This document shows positions 26,951-40,500 of a DNA stretch of 64,000 nucleotides, in pieces. Both the position numbers and the translations under genes were made by a program. The notes beneath the pieces were generated by a model that saw nothing but the letters and a program-made list of their open reading frames with translations, was not told the DNA's origin and made no database searches. Origin of the DNA: Wuchereria bancrofti (taxonomy: Eukaryota > Nematoda > Chromadorea > Rhabditida > Onchocercidae); NCBI GenBank assembly GCA_005281725.1, contig SSBO01000001.1, forward strand, positions 376,956 through 440,955, read 5' to 3'. Positions within the stretch are counted from its first letter, which is position 1. Every line of letters begins with the position of its first letter.

Positions 26951-27202
26951 TCATCATCATCACCATCATTATCTTCAATCATCATCATTATCGTAATTAT
27001 CGTCACCATCATGGTCATTACTATTATCATCATTATTGTTGACCATCATCACCAATCATCATCACCATCACTATCTTCAACCATCATCATTTCAAATCAT
27101 CACCATTATCGTCATCATCATCACCATGGTCATTACCATTATCATCATTATCGTTGGTCATCATCACCATGATCATCATTACCATCATCATCGTCATTAT
27201 AA
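26951..27202. repeat. Imperfect CAT/CAC trinucleotide array
   Basis: About 250 bp is dominated by ATC and ACC trinucleotides (TCATCATCATCACCATCATT and similar), with internal higher-order repetition: a phrase of about 80-110 bp recurs around 27040 and 27110. Open frames across it encode only His/Ser/Ile runs. Confidence 0.85.
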
Positions 27203-28585
27203 TATAGACCTTGTCAGCCTAGTAAAATGGCACATCAATAGCAATATTATCAACAATGATAATATTCGTCTTCAAATGCCAATTTTAGTGGGGGGATTTT
27301 TTTTTCTGATTTTTTGGATCATTTTTTTTTTTGCAAGGAATTAAATTAATTTAATTCATTTATAGCAGCAAGAAATTAAATTAATATAGGATTTAAAGTG
27401 TTTGAAGAAGGGAAAAACATAAAAAACAAAATTGCAATTATTTATTATAATTCAAACTTAATTAAATTTCAAAATGTTTTATTCCATTCCATTTGAATTA
27501 ATTTTTCAAAAGAAAATGAAAAAGAAAAGAAATATTTTGAGGAATGTTTATTGATGTTTCATCAACATTATAATAAATGCTTATTCGAAATAGGATTTTT
27601 TTCTTGACATATTGGTTTAAAATTTTGCAGACAAGAATTTTCTTTTTTTTAAATTTTGTAGACGGTGAAAAATTTCTAACAAAAATTTTAAGCTGTTCTT
27701 TTTAAACTGAATGAAAAGAAAAAGAAAATTGAAATTATTGTGCATGAGTTAATCGAATCATAATGTTTAACCTGTTATATTGTTTGTTTCGACTACCTTT
27801 ATTTGTTTGTTTATTTGTGCTTATGTATGTTCTTTTTTGTTTGTTTGCATCTGTTTGTTTATTTTTGAAAGTTGATCATTACGCGCTTTTTCCACAATAT
27901 CTTATGAAAAAAAAAATATGATTTCCAAAATGAAATGGTAGTTTTAATTTTTTTAAAAAAAAGGATAAATTAAAATGATAATTTCAACTTGTTATTACTT
28001 ATTCTCAGTTAAGGCTATTATTTATAAAATTATGTATCAAATTATGTGGCATCTATTATCTCTTTCTTTTATCATATTATCACAACTTTTAACTTCTTCC
28101 TTCAAAAATTTTGCTTAATTTCAAATTATTCAAATGACTGTCTTCTTGAATAGAACAAATGTTATAGTAAACAAAATTAATTGCATTGATATGCTAATAA
28201 AATGCTGTTATTGATAACAAAATGTTATCAAATTTGACTGAAATACATTGAAGGGAAGAATGGACAATCAGATAAAAATGAACCAAAAATTAAAATATTC
28301 ACAGTAATAACATTAAAAAAATAAAAATAAAATGAAATAATAGAAAGTGATAACAATTAATGAATGACAAATGATCAAAAAAGATAGAAAAAAGAATAAA
28401 TGAAGTGAGAAGAAAATGTAGAAGGATCAGTGAATGAATTGATAGACAAACACTTGATATTAAAATTTATTTTCATATTCCATCCAAATGATAATAATTG
28501 ATTTTTTCCTTTTCAACTATTCAATACTTTTATATTTTAAATAATACTTAAAATACTTATTATCGAATAATTATATTCATTAAGA

Positions 28586-28970
28586 ACATACTTATATTAT
28601 TGCACATTTATTATTTATTACTATTATTATTTCCTTCTTCCTCTCTTATTATTGTTATTATTATTATTATTAATATTATTACTATTATTATTAGTAGTAG
28701 TATTATTCTTATTATTATTATTAGTATTAGTATNNNNNNNNNNNNNNNNNNNNNACATACTTATATTATTGCACATTTATTATTTATTACTATTATTATT
28801 TCCTTCTTCCTCTCTTATTATTGTTATTATTATTATTATTAATATTATTACTATTATTATTAGTAGTAGTATTATTCTTATTATTATTATTAGTATTAGT
28901 ATTATTATTATTAATATTATTATTATTGTTATTATTATCATTACTATAATTGTCATTATTATTGTATTAG
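28586..28970. repeat. ATT array duplicated around a 21-N gap
   Basis: Positions 28586-28733 and 28755-28902 are identical 148-bp copies (starting ACATACTTATATTATTGCAC) either side of 21 Ns (28734-28754). A pure ATT/GTT array follows to about 28970. As at 9748, the gap looks like an unmerged contig overlap within a repeat. Confidence 0.85.
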
Positions 28971-29284
28971 ATAAGAAAAAAGGAGGAAAATGTGGAGTTC
29001 AACGTTATTGATGTGAACTATTAAGTAATTGTATTCATTTGAAAAATTAGTGAATGATGTAGAAATAGTTTGATCTTTGATGGTTTAAATAAAATCAGAC
29101 AGGTAGACAACAACAATGTTAAATTTGTAAAGGGAATAGTAAAGATGAAAGTAATTGAAAAAGATTTTAACAAGTAACAGAGATAAATAATATCCTGGCA
29201 ATAAGAGAGAAAGATATACTGCAAAGTTGTGATGAGAAATGGTAGATGAAAGAGAAGTATGGTATTTTTAGTTAATTTTCATTT

Positions 29285-29318
29285 TTTTTTTTCTCTCTCT
29301 CTCTCCCTCTCTCTTTGA
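29285..29318. repeat. TC dinucleotide tract
   Basis: A run of T followed by CTCTCTCTCTCTCCCTCTCTC. It is a simple microsatellite. Confidence 0.7.
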
Positions 29319-30652
29319 GGTTTTCTTTAAATGCCGTCACATATATCAATTTCAATTTCAATATTTATAAATAAGCTACCTGTTCTATCATTCTATCGTA
29401 ACAGTTCTTTCATTTGTTTTCCTTTTTTCTGTTTCGAGATATTTAATTGTCACATAAAATGATCAAAAAAGACTAAAATGATAATGATAAGGTAGGAAGG
29501 TAAATTATTGTGATAATTAAAAAACATACCAATATGAAAAGGTGAATACCATTGTAATTTTAAAGTATATTTGCGTTCATTAATCATATTTTCCCTTTCA
29601 TTTTCGCTAAGCATCAAATCAAATAACTTTAAACTGATATTTCATTCCAGAATGTACTAGTTCTAGAAGTTAACACTTCTTTATACCTTAACCAATCTTT
29701 AAAATAGTCAATCAATTATCATTTTGTTGAGATTAAACAAACAAATGGATCAGTATTGAGAATAGATCAATTGAAATTAATCAATTAGTTCCCAATATCA
29801 ACCATTGTGATATTTTATAAGGTAGAGATTAGAGGATGGAAAGGTGATGAACATATCAAATGATATCAAATCATATTTTCACATCTCGGCTTTCTTCATA
29901 TCATTTTAATGATTAGTTTTATTTAGCGCTAATTTCGTAATCATCTATAACGGTAGTTTCATGATGATGAAACTATTAAAATGTAAGTGATTGAATTTCA
30001 ATATAATGATTTCAAGGTATTAAAAATATATTCGTTCCAGCATTATCATGATTTCTTGGGAAATATCAAGTGAATGGATTAAATATCAATCGATTTTTAT
30101 GCCCACTGAATCTATTACGTGTAATTGTAAAATGTTTAAACTTTTCTCATTTTGAGACCAATTTGTTTGCATTTACAGCGACGAATTACGTATCCAGTAA
30201 AAGAAGCAAAAATTTTAAAAATCAGAGATTGTAATATGTAGTAATACTGATCACAAGTGTACATATTGGTAGAACAGTTTATTAGTGTAGAGAAAAGTCG
30301 AAAGTCGACGCCACCTGTTCGTACCAAAGTTTATTTTACCATAAAAATTTTATTTTGAAATTAATTTCAAAGTGTCTCGGAAGAAATAAGAAACTTAAAT
30401 AGAGAGAGCAATTCCTTACGGCTCAAAACAAATTTTTTTTTTCTATAATTTTTCCCCAAAAATTCGTTCCCAATTTCCCACTTTTTTTTTAATCCCAAAT
30501 ATAGTTTTAAAGTAAAATGGAGGGAAAAAACTAAGGCAAGTTACTTATAAATTTGTTTACAACATGAAAAAATTTCAAAATTAATGAGACCAGAAAATGT
30601 TTGTATTGACAGGAACAGCTTAAAACAAAAACAATTATTTACATGATGATAA

Positions 30653-33433
30653 TCACTGCTGTGATTGTTGTTGCTGTTGTTGTTGTTGTTGGTGTTGATG
30701 TGGCTGTTGCTGTTGTTGTTGTTGATGTTTCCCAAAGATATCTTCGTATTTTGTTGCTGGTGGTAATCGTGACGACATTTCTTTCACTTCATGCATTTGT
30801 AAAAAATAACTTAGTTGTCGTCTTATACGTCGCAAGTAACGTAAACGTTTCCGTGGCACTTGTCTTTCAATTTTTTTCTTCAGTATTGCAAACAGATCGT
30901 TGTCAGTCTGAAGAGAACAAAATAAATTATTTTTCTACAAATCTCATTGTAATGATTGAAATAATACTACAGAGTTGTTCTAGCTAAATTAAAAATTTCA
31001 ATTCCAAAGCGAAAGAACTTAAATGACATATAATGATAAATTTATTCCGTATGGATGAATTTTACTAAATAAAAATTTTTAAGAACTAAATATACCTCAA
31101 CATCTCCACCGCCACATTTTTGTCCAGCATGGGAAGAAGAACACTTTGCATCATCACTTTCCGTATCTAAAAAAAGCTATTTTTAATTGAACATAGAAAG
31201 CTGTTTAAAATCCCTTAAAATTAGTAGGGAAAATTGTTTTGTTTAAAATCCCTTAGAACTCGCAATTTTACGAGTTTTTAACAAATGAAATTAAGCTTTA
31301 CTTTGCGGAATGATTCCATTAAGACTTTGCTCACTCACCCGATGATTCATCATCATCGCTGTCACTTTCATCTGAGAAACCATTTCGTTGTTGCACTTGG
31401 TTGGAATTACCAGAAGGATGTACTTCAGGTGAACTAATCGGTGAGGTTGTTGAATGAGCAGAAATTGGTTTCGATACTTGCTGCACGGTACCAGTTCCAT
31501 CAGCACCTTTCTGTGAATTATTTTCCATTTGTGCTGTCCTATTCTGAGCATATTTGGCCACTTCTGCGACTGCCGAAATCACTTCCATACGCATATCCGA
31601 TGTTGTAGCACCCTGATTCTCCATTTTTATTTCGATACCCTGATAAATTCGTTACGCATAGCCATGAAGGCTCTGATTTCTATGAAATCTATTTTTACTT
31701 TGGTGGTATAATTTTTCATTTAATTGCAAATTAATGGAAAGCATAAAGTTGAAAGAAAAAGGAAAAAAAAATTACTTCTTTTGATGCTTCGCCATTCTGA
31801 AATGCCAGATGAGGATTGCTATAACAAGCAGCTGCACTAGCCTGCAAATATATATATATGATTATTAGTTTAAAATCCTCAAACCAAAACCTTGTATATT
31901 GAAATTCTTTTTTTCTGCCTATAAAAATTCTTCGCAAAAATGCCCGGAAAGTTTGACGTATTTGAATAAAAATTGGAATTATTTAAAAGTAGCTATGATA
32001 ACAGATTTGTTCGAGTAAAGGAATCGATAACCTCATGATCAAAAAAACCACTATTATGATTACCATATATCCAAAAATATTTTCAAATAAATTAATAATC
32101 GATCTTATGCATCTTGTCATAAGCAGAATAAAAACTCATTATCAAAATAGACAAACTAACATCATGAACACCATTGAAATCGCCTTGCATACGAAGTATA
32201 TCGTTTAAAAATTGTTGAGGATATGGCGCTGCTGAAAATCCGGTATAATACTGCTCATCCATATGCTGTAAACAAAAAAATTTAATAAAATTTATGTAAT
32301 ATTAAGCACAACAAATGTTATCATTGCAATAACACATTCTAGGATTTCTCAAAATTATGACAGAATTTTGACATACTTTTCGTTTCTGAACCGATACAGT
32401 TTGCCGTGTCAGAGGATCCATTACATGTTTCGATGGTGGTGCCTTAAAAAAAAAAATTATGATTCAATGGTTTGCTGCTGCTGAATTATAATGGCACAAT
32501 AGAAATTGCCATTTCTTAGCCAATTGATTCAAATATATGGTAATGTATTTTAGCACAAATTTTTTATGTTTCATTTTTTAAATTCCAGGTTAACATTTAA
32601 TATGAGCGATATGAAAATGAAAATACATCATTTTAGAAGAAAAAAAAGAAAACAAATAACGCACCATCATATCAGCAGGAGCGGGATGCGAATGTCCTTC
32701 TTCGGTAACATATAACTGCAAAGTCGCAACAAAGCTAAATTATATTTTAACTTGGACGATAGTATTTATTGAGAAAGAAAAAGATTAAAATTTATTAAAT
32801 AATTTGAATACCTGTACACAGTCGAGCATTACTTTGGCTTTCATCGACGCATAACAAGGTTCATATTTGCAGTGATAATACACGATGTTATTCACTTTCT
32901 AAAACAAGTCAATCGCTGGTCGTCAAGATCGTCTGGTCTTCTGTGATATTACTACGACGTTAACGAAAATGGCAGTAGTTTATCGAAAGTATTATTAACA
33001 ACGAAATGGAAAGCGTATCTAACAAAAAATTGTGGAAAGTTAATGAGTCAAATTTTTCCAGTGGTCAGTAATGATATGTTGGAAATAATAAAAGGTCCCC
33101 CTAAATTTTCAGACTAAGCAAAAATCAGAAAAAAAAAAAGGATTCACGTGATGATGGCGATACCAATAATCGCCTAGTTTCTCTTCCCAATCGCGAAATT
33201 CTTGCATTCCAATTATCGACTTTTTCACGTAAAATCGTCTTTTTTCACGTTGCGAAACAGCGACATTCGTTGGTACCTGCACAAATTTCCATCTAGTATT
33301 CAAGAACATAAAATAGAGAAAATTTTAAATTGCACTAAAGTCAATAATCAAATAATGCTTTAACAAATATTCAAAATTAACTTACTATACTCACCATTGA
33401 TGGTGCTGTTGTACCATCGAATCCGGCATGCAT
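30653..33433 (-). CDS. Nuclear protein with CX4C...HXH zinc motif and C-terminal polyglutamine
   Basis: Ten exons close in phase to 389 residues: 33395-33433, 33148-33276, 32812-32898, 32665-32715, 32377-32442, 32161-32265, 31776-31841, 31339-31639, 31096-31166 and 30653-30907. Near residues 20-100 a basic SQREKRRFYVKKS leads into YYHCKYEPCYASMKAKVML and EEGHSHPAPA. This C-x4-C...H-x-H spacing recalls WRKY-GCM1/FLYWCH-type DNA-binding zinc folds. The middle is Ser/Pro/Thr-rich. An acidic patch (SDESDSDDDESSG) follows, then a strongly basic helix (PRKRLRYLRRIRRQ), then a glutamine/histidine tail encoded by mixed CAA/CAG. I do not recognise the gene. A transcription-factor role is inference from the motif and composition. 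Confidence 0.75.
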
Positions 33434-33897
33434 GGTTATTTACCTATAAATACGTTTAATTAATTTTGAATTCAATGTATTTTGCATAGCGTAAATTAGC
33501 GTAAATAATATATATAATGGTAATGAATATTTGTTGAAATTCATATAATTGTTAAAATGTTCAATATTTCTTTTAACAATAATTAAATTTTAACTTTAAA
33601 TGTAACAAAATCGATGTTCATTTTTACATATTATTAAAATTAAATTAAATTTCGTTGCAGTTGCTTCTACTACAATTATCAATGAAACACTTTTGAAATG
33701 CTTGTGCGAAACTGAATAATAAAAGAATGTTTGATACCAATGAGAAGTTAGTTATAATGTAATATAAAACTTTACAGGCATCGTTATCAGTAATGATAGC
33801 AGCAAGAAAGCATATAAGGATAGATGAATGATTTGAAGAGTGAAAAAAAAAAAATGAGAAATTTTGATAACGATGAAAAGTAGCGAAGGATAGGAAT

Positions 33898-34014
33898 GAT
33901 AATAATAATAATAATACATAATGATAGTAGTAGTGGTAGTGATGGTGGTGGTGGTGGTGGTGGTGCTGGTGATAATAATAGTGATGGTGATGATGACAGT
34001 GATAGTGATGGTGT
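33898..34014. repeat. AAT then GTA/GTG/GAT trinucleotide array
   Basis: An ATA/AAT run passes into GTAGTAGTGGTAGTGATGG and then a GTG run and GAT/GTG alternation. It lies about 460 bp upstream of the polyQ nuclear protein start codon. Confidence 0.8.
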
Positions 34015-34202
34015 ATGTATGCAAGGATGAAAACGGAGAAGCAGCGCTCATCGACATCAACATTACTAGGCATTTCTGCTGCACAATGATATCATCAGCC
34101 AACAACAGCACAATCATCAACGATGACGACCAACTATTAGTGCTAGCAACATCAATACCCTTCCTGTATCCTTCTTTGTCACTCTTCCCTCAGCCAACCC
34201 TG

Positions 34203-34305
34203 TTATTATTATTATTATCATCATCATCATCATCAACATCTATCATTAACAATCAATGACAGCAATAGCAATAGCAGCAGCAGCAGCAGCAATGGCAATG
34301 GCAAT
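34203..34305. repeat. ATT/ATC and AGC trinucleotide tracts
   Basis: TTATTATTATTATCATCATC is followed shortly by AGCAATAGCAGCAGCAGCAG and GGCAATGGCAAT. No coding frame is supported. Confidence 0.75.
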
Positions 34306-34648
34306 TATCCTTCATTTGACGATAATTATAGTTAAATATAAGTTAATAACAATGACGATAATTATTGTATGTTTACCTCTTGCATATATTTTATACCAAT
34401 ATTCTATTCGCTGAATTATAAATTAGGGATATTCTAAAATTTTTTATTAAGAAGTGAAAAAAAAAAGAGTTAAAATTCTGAAAAAAGGAAGAAAAAAAAG
34501 CAAAAAAATATCATAAATAATTACACAAAATAATTTCAAATTTATAATTAAATATTTTCAATACTTTCATTACTTTTTCTTTCTTTCCTCACATAATAAG
34601 GTTAAATGTTATTAAAAAAAATTTCTAAAATCATCCTCTTTAATCGTA

Positions 34649-34680
34649 TCTTTCTCTCTCTCTCTCTCTCTCTCCCTGTC
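34649..34680. repeat. TC dinucleotide tract
   Basis: TCTCTCTCTCTCTCTCTCTC and CCTGTCTGTC. It is a simple microsatellite. Confidence 0.75.
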
Positions 34681-34737
34681 TGTCTTGTTTCTGCTTAAGT
34701 GATATATAACTAAGGTTATCATTGTTGTTATCATTAT

Positions 34738-34780
<43 letters not shown>

Positions 34781-34845
34781 GCTACTGCTACTGCTACTGA
34801 TGATAATGATATTGATGTTGCTGCTGCTGTTGTTGTTGTTGGATC
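34738..34845. repeat. TAC then GCTACT then GCT/GTT array
   Basis: About 14 TAC triplets are followed by three GCTACT units, then GATGATAAT and GCTGCTGCTGTTGTT. It is one of several adjacent arrays of different triplets. Confidence 0.85.
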
Positions 34846-34960
34846 CATTTGTGTCCTTTGTCCCCATCTTTATTATCGTCGTCGTAGTCATCGTAGCAAT
34901 CGTCTTCCTCTCTCCATCTTTATCGTCCTTGTCATCGTCAACGAGTCGATATCGAAGTGA

Positions 34961-34981
34961 TGCTAATGCTGATGCTGATGC

Positions 34982-35012
<31 letters not shown>

Positions 35013-35048
35013 AGTGATGGTGGCAATGGCAGTGACGGTGGCGGTGGC
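34961..35048. repeat. GCTGAT then GAT then GGTGGC array
   Basis: GATGCTGATGCTGATGATGA leads to a pure GAT run, then GGTGGCAATGGCAGTGACGG. It is low-complexity, with Asp-rich open frames as artefacts. Confidence 0.85.
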
Positions 35049-37572
35049 GTTTCATTAGAGAGGCAGGCAAGTCCCCCTGCCTACCTCCCCCCTAACCCCT
35101 TTTTCACCTCTTTCCTCCTCCTATCATTACTACTAAATTCATCGTCAACATCAGCAGCAAACGAACATTACCCATTGTCGTAGTCGTCATCATCATTGTC
35201 CCCAATATTACTAACAAATTTTACATTTATAAAATATTGGGATGAATGTCGTATAAATAAAATGCATTTGTTTGGTAAATAAATACAATAGGATTTGTTA
35301 TAAAATCGTACTTACAACTATTATTATTATTTATTATTATTATTATTATACTAATAATGTTTAAAATTAAATTTAGAAAAAGGAAAAGAAAGAAAAATTG
35401 GAAGGAAAATAGAAAAGAAAGTGTTATTGGAGACAGAATGTCTATATGGTTGAATTAAAAAAAAAAAAAAGGAAGCAAAATGAAATGAATTTTAAAAATT
35501 AACATGATCAAGTGGGAGCAACTAATTATAACTTTTGCCATATGAAAAATTCAAGTTTCTTCAACTTACCATTTTTATTTCATTACTTTCTCATTTTTCA
35601 AAAAAAAAAAAAAAAAAAAGGAAAAGAGGAACGCAACAATATCAAAGTAGTGCGTATCAAAGTAGCATTTGCAATTATCATTGTATTATTATTTGCAAAT
35701 AAAAGAAGATATTATTGCAGGTAGAAATGATTTCAATCAAATTGATTAGTTAATTTAATTAAAAATTAAAAAACGGAAAAAGAGAGAGAGAGAGGAAAAA
35801 AAACAGAAGGCGAAATAATAGGTAGTAATAAATTTTAAAATTTAAACAGATTGAAAACAAATTCTACGAGAAATTCATTTAAACATTCGCTTCAAGAAAT
35901 GCTCAAACATGATTTTTGTAAAAAGTTCAATTAAATTAAAATAATTAATAGTGGATAAATTGTTCCTGAAAACAATTCCATTCCTGTAATCCTGTTTTAA
36001 TGTAAAAAAAAGAAAAAAGAATGTTACAGTTATAGACTTTTGCATGGAACATTAATATGTTTTAAATTGATTAAATTAATTTCTTGAAATGATATCTTAA
36101 AAAAAAAGAAGTACGAGAAAGTATGACATATGTAACAGAAGTGAGTCGATTGTATTTAAACAGGAATTTAACTGAAACTACAGAAAAGTAGAAAAGAAAT
36201 TTGAAATAACTCTTTTTGATGATATATGTGACATTAGTAACAATAAAATATATTAATGAAAAAGGATGGATATTTTTTTTGTAAACGAATGAAATAAAGA
36301 AAAAATATCGAAAATAATTCAAATCATTTAATGATGGAAATTGAATAAATTTAAAAAAAAAAGTAATGCACACCATAAATTGTATATCGAATATATATAA
36401 TTCTTTATTGATTATATTTTATTTTGAATATATAATTCTGTATTGGTTATAATGAATATTTTAATATGAAAAAATTGTCCATTTTAATCTTAGCCAACTT
36501 TTTCTTCTTTCACCTTTTTCATGCCTAACTTAAATTATTAAAAGTTAGTAATGATAGAGGAAAAATATAGAAGTAAAAGCATACCATAAAATTTGAATGG
36601 GAATAGCAAACATTATTGATTAAATTTAATTTTGGGCAATATTACAATTATTTCAGCTTACTTATATTTTTTACGTTTTTCAACAAAAAATTTTACATTC
36701 TTTTTAGTTTATTTATCATTTTTTAACAAAAATTTTTTCATTTTCTTAATATTTATTATTATCATCATATGTATATCACTAATTTTACATTTTATTGTTG
36801 TTGTTATTCAAATATATCAATTTGAAGTTGCTATCAGTTCTAATATTTTGCTGCACGAACATAATTATCAGTACTTTGCTATACAAACACATTAGTTACT
36901 GTAAACCATCGACACTATCCTGTGACAGGTACTGTTCACGGCATATAAAAGGTAGTTTATTTGTATCACAAATACAATTTCCAACATTACTGATAGAGCT
37001 ACGCACTGGTACTTTATTCTTCTCCGATCAATGCATGCATATATTATTTGAAGATAAAACTATTCATGTTTAGAATTGTTCGAAATATTTATATTGTATA
37101 AAAGTAAATTAAAAAAAAAAAATTATTTACGATATTCAAATTTTATTCGCAAAAGAAAGAAAAAAAAAATCGAAATGAACTGACCCGAAAACTTTTATTG
37201 CAAATAATCGAAAACAGATAAATAGCAATAATAAATGGTAACAATTCTGTAATTTACTTTTGTTATTCAGTTAATCACTATTGTAAATTAAAATCTTGCA
37301 GTACTTTGTAATGTTATAGTGATTGCATCTGGTAATAAGTTATCGGTTTGATGATAAGAATTGCCTATAATCATTATCGTCTTATACATACATTCTTTGC
37401 AACAAACTATGAAAAAAAAAGTGGCGAATATTTAAACAGTGAATGATTAAAGATAACAACAAACAGCAGCTTTTGCAAAAATTTGAAAAGACACTAAGGG
37501 CGTAATTCATATGATAAATTTAATATTTAACGTGGAAAAATAATGAAGCAAGAGGAAATACCAATAACAAAA

Positions 37573-40500
37573 TTATTTTTTTTTAAGCTTTTTTTCGCAG
37601 ATGCATGTAGCTTTCGTATATTTTGGATTCTCAGAAAGAATAATCCATAACAGTTCAAAGTAAACCCAACAAATTCCAAAAGCTGTTGCTAGTGAAGTAA
37701 GCATCAAGGGAATGAATTCGAAATTAGTGTCGAATATGATCTAAAATATAAACACCATATTCAAGAACTTACGGACTAAAAAAGTTAGGATTCTATTTAC
37801 CATCTGGAAGACTAGAATCGAAGAATGAAAGATCTGATTGAAAATACAAGAAATCGTAAGAAAAATTCCGTCCCTTTCGTTCAACAAAATCAGTAATACT
37901 GTGCACTTAATTGCATTTAAATCTTTTACCAATCATTTCGATAGTAAGGATAGCATAATGAAAATTACCAACCTTATGTAGGACTAAGCAATAAATTTGA
38001 ACAATTAGAAGTCCAAACAAATAAAATTTCTGCAGAAAACAAAGTGATCTTTCTGGACACAAAATCTGCATAATGCTTACTGATAAAAGCAAATAGCAAA
38101 TTGTAATGGAAACCTAAAATAAATAAGGATTGAAAAACACATAAAAATGAACAGTTTCATTTCCTAATGTAAAAATACCAACAGAGTTATAACATCATCG
38201 AACTGTGGACTGATTTCAAATATTTAAAGAATATTTAAAAAAGTATGCACAAGCTTCTGTATATCGTCCCATTCTTATACTTTGATATAGGTTTTAGAAT
38301 ACTCCCAAATTATATAGCGATATTAATTGAAAGCGTTTATCAACAATACGGAGGGACATACCTTCAAAATATTCTCAAAAGGGGTAAAAAAAAGAGGAAA
38401 AAGTGAAACATTAGCCACAACTGAAAGCACAACAAAAGACGATAGAAATCGATGATCCTGAAATATTAAAATTTTCAAAATTTCATAATAACCTAACAAG
38501 CAAGCAAAACAAATGTAAATTGATGAGCCTGACTCGAAAGGCTAATGTTTCAAATGTTAAGCATAAATTTTCTTCCAGAGAAAAGTGCTGCATAGAATAC
38601 TCAAGTAAAATTGATATGTGATTAAAAAAAATAAATTAAAATAAAATAATGAGCAGTCGAAGTATGGTTGGAGTACCATCAGTAAAGTTGCTTTTTCAAC
38701 TAAATTAGTTACAACAGTAGTAAATATAACTTTCTATAGAAACTATTAAATGCAACAAACTGAAGAAGCTAAAATAGTATATGGAACGGTGATGAGTATA
38801 ACTGCTTTTTCGTGCACATGATAACCAGCAAGGAAGAAAGCAAATGAAGATAATGTGAGTAAAAGAGGGAAATTCTTCGAGTGTCGCGTACCGATAAGTG
38901 ATACCAGCGGTAGTAGCAACGCTGATGTCACTAGCAATGTTCCGAACGGTGATACAGAAGGCAAAATAGAATGGTTGAATTCCTGAAACAAATTAATCCA
39001 ATTCTTGATTAAAATTAAAAATTTAACGAGCAAAGTTTGAGAAGAGTGCTCAAAATGTTCATCAGCTATTACTATAGGCTATGAACGAACTCATAAAAAC
39101 GAAAACATTCATAAATAAAAATTGTACATCGAACAAGTGAAAAAGTACTTGTACAAGGCCTGAAATATAAGCAGGCGAGTGAACATTTGCTGGCAATTGT
39201 TTGATCATTTTCAAGATTTGATAGAAAAACCAGTCAGCAAAATTATAAAGTGCCCATAAATTCGGAGCCCAGTAAGCGTGTGTTAGACCACGCTTAAACG
39301 GAAACAACTGTCTCCATATCTGCTGTAGAACACCAGGACCACATAAGTAAATAAATGGACCTGTAATAAAGGCTCGCATTGCTTAAGTTTACACCTAAAC
39401 AAAATTTGTAATATAGTCAGAGAAATAAGCCATAAAAGATATCGTTCGCAAAAGCGCCATGAAAATCTGAAGAATCAAGATATAATTCATTGAATACTTA
39501 CTTATCTCCGATATTTCAAAATCATTAAACTACATGACCTGAAGCTTAAAAACTTAAAAACAGTATTGGAAAAATATGAAACATTTGCCTTACCAAAAGA
39601 TAATGCAAATGGAAGAATAAGAACAGCAGTTAATTTTGCACCATTAGCTATGAAAGCCTTTCTGGAAGAAAACAAATAATTCACAACATAATACATCGCA
39701 TATGCAGGTGCATAATACAGATAAATATGTTTCATATTTAATAGGATGCAGTAGGTCAATGCACCCTGAAAATGAATTACAAAATATTACGATATATGAA
39801 AACTTGCATGAATGCCTAGTTTTTATTAATATTTTGTATCCATCAAGATAGATATTTAAAACAAAGTTACTATAATTTTTGAGGCATAAGACCACCGTAA
39901 ATAAATGATAAAGTATTAATTGACACTTTTGAATGCCATAATATATATTTGACGGGGCTAAAAAATTTTTCTAACCTAAGCACCAATGCAGAAGGAATGA
40001 TTTTTGAAACTCAGCAGAGAAATCAGTAAACAAAGAAAGTAGAGTCAATATGAGATTATCAAGTAATCGTTAATTTATCACGATCCTAATAAACTATTAT
40101 TTCATTTTTTGAGATATGTAATGAAGTGGAATATTTAAAATGATCAAATAACAGGTAGCACTTACATACAGGAAAGACTTCCTCATAATCCAACCCAGAG
40201 AAAGTAATAAAAGTGATGTTAGAATACCATTATATTGGAAATGCATGTTGTCGATCATCACCAATGAAACATTAGCTATGAGAAAAATGTCAGCAGCGAA
40301 AGAATTCTTTTCCATGCCACTATGACTTTTGTAAAATTTACGGAAACTTTTCGTTACAAAAATACATGATAGGACCTTAAATTTCGCAGAATGAAAACAA
40401 AATTAGGACAAAATTATTATGAATGCTACACTGAGATGTGTAATTAAATGGATATTTAAACTTATACTACACCTACATGTAATGAATAAAACTTGCGTAA

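Larger units (their letters stand above)
20955..30652. other. About 9.7 kb simple-sequence-rich region without recognisable genes
   Basis: This region contains GA-rich tracts, a 250-bp CAT/CAC array, an ATT array with an assembly gap, and a T-run-rich background. Open frames here are products of the repeats (poly-H, poly-I, poly-L). I looked for splice-flanked conserved peptides on both strands and saw none. The upstream half contains the presumed promoter of the PLXDC-like gene. Confidence 0.5.
33434..37572. other. Spacer with dense trinucleotide arrays, no gene recognised
   Basis: It contains the upstream region of the polyQ nuclear protein and the 3' flank of ALG8. Trinucleotide tracts of several kinds lie at 33898-35048 and are listed separately. 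The rest is AT-rich with A/T runs. Long open frames here encode runs of Ser, Leu, Val or Asp and are repeat artefacts. Confidence 0.5.

Noticed and set aside
26565..27344. Open frames rich in His, Ile and Phe
   Set aside because: They are produced by GA, T-run and CAT/CAC repeats.
28600..29011. Long hydrophobic open frames resembling membrane proteins
   Set aside because: They are translations of the ATT array and cross an N gap.
33645..35183. Several long open frames on both strands (poly-Ser, poly-Leu, poly-Val, poly-His)
   Set aside because: They exist only because trinucleotide arrays lack stops in some frames. No splice signals or conserved domains accompany them.
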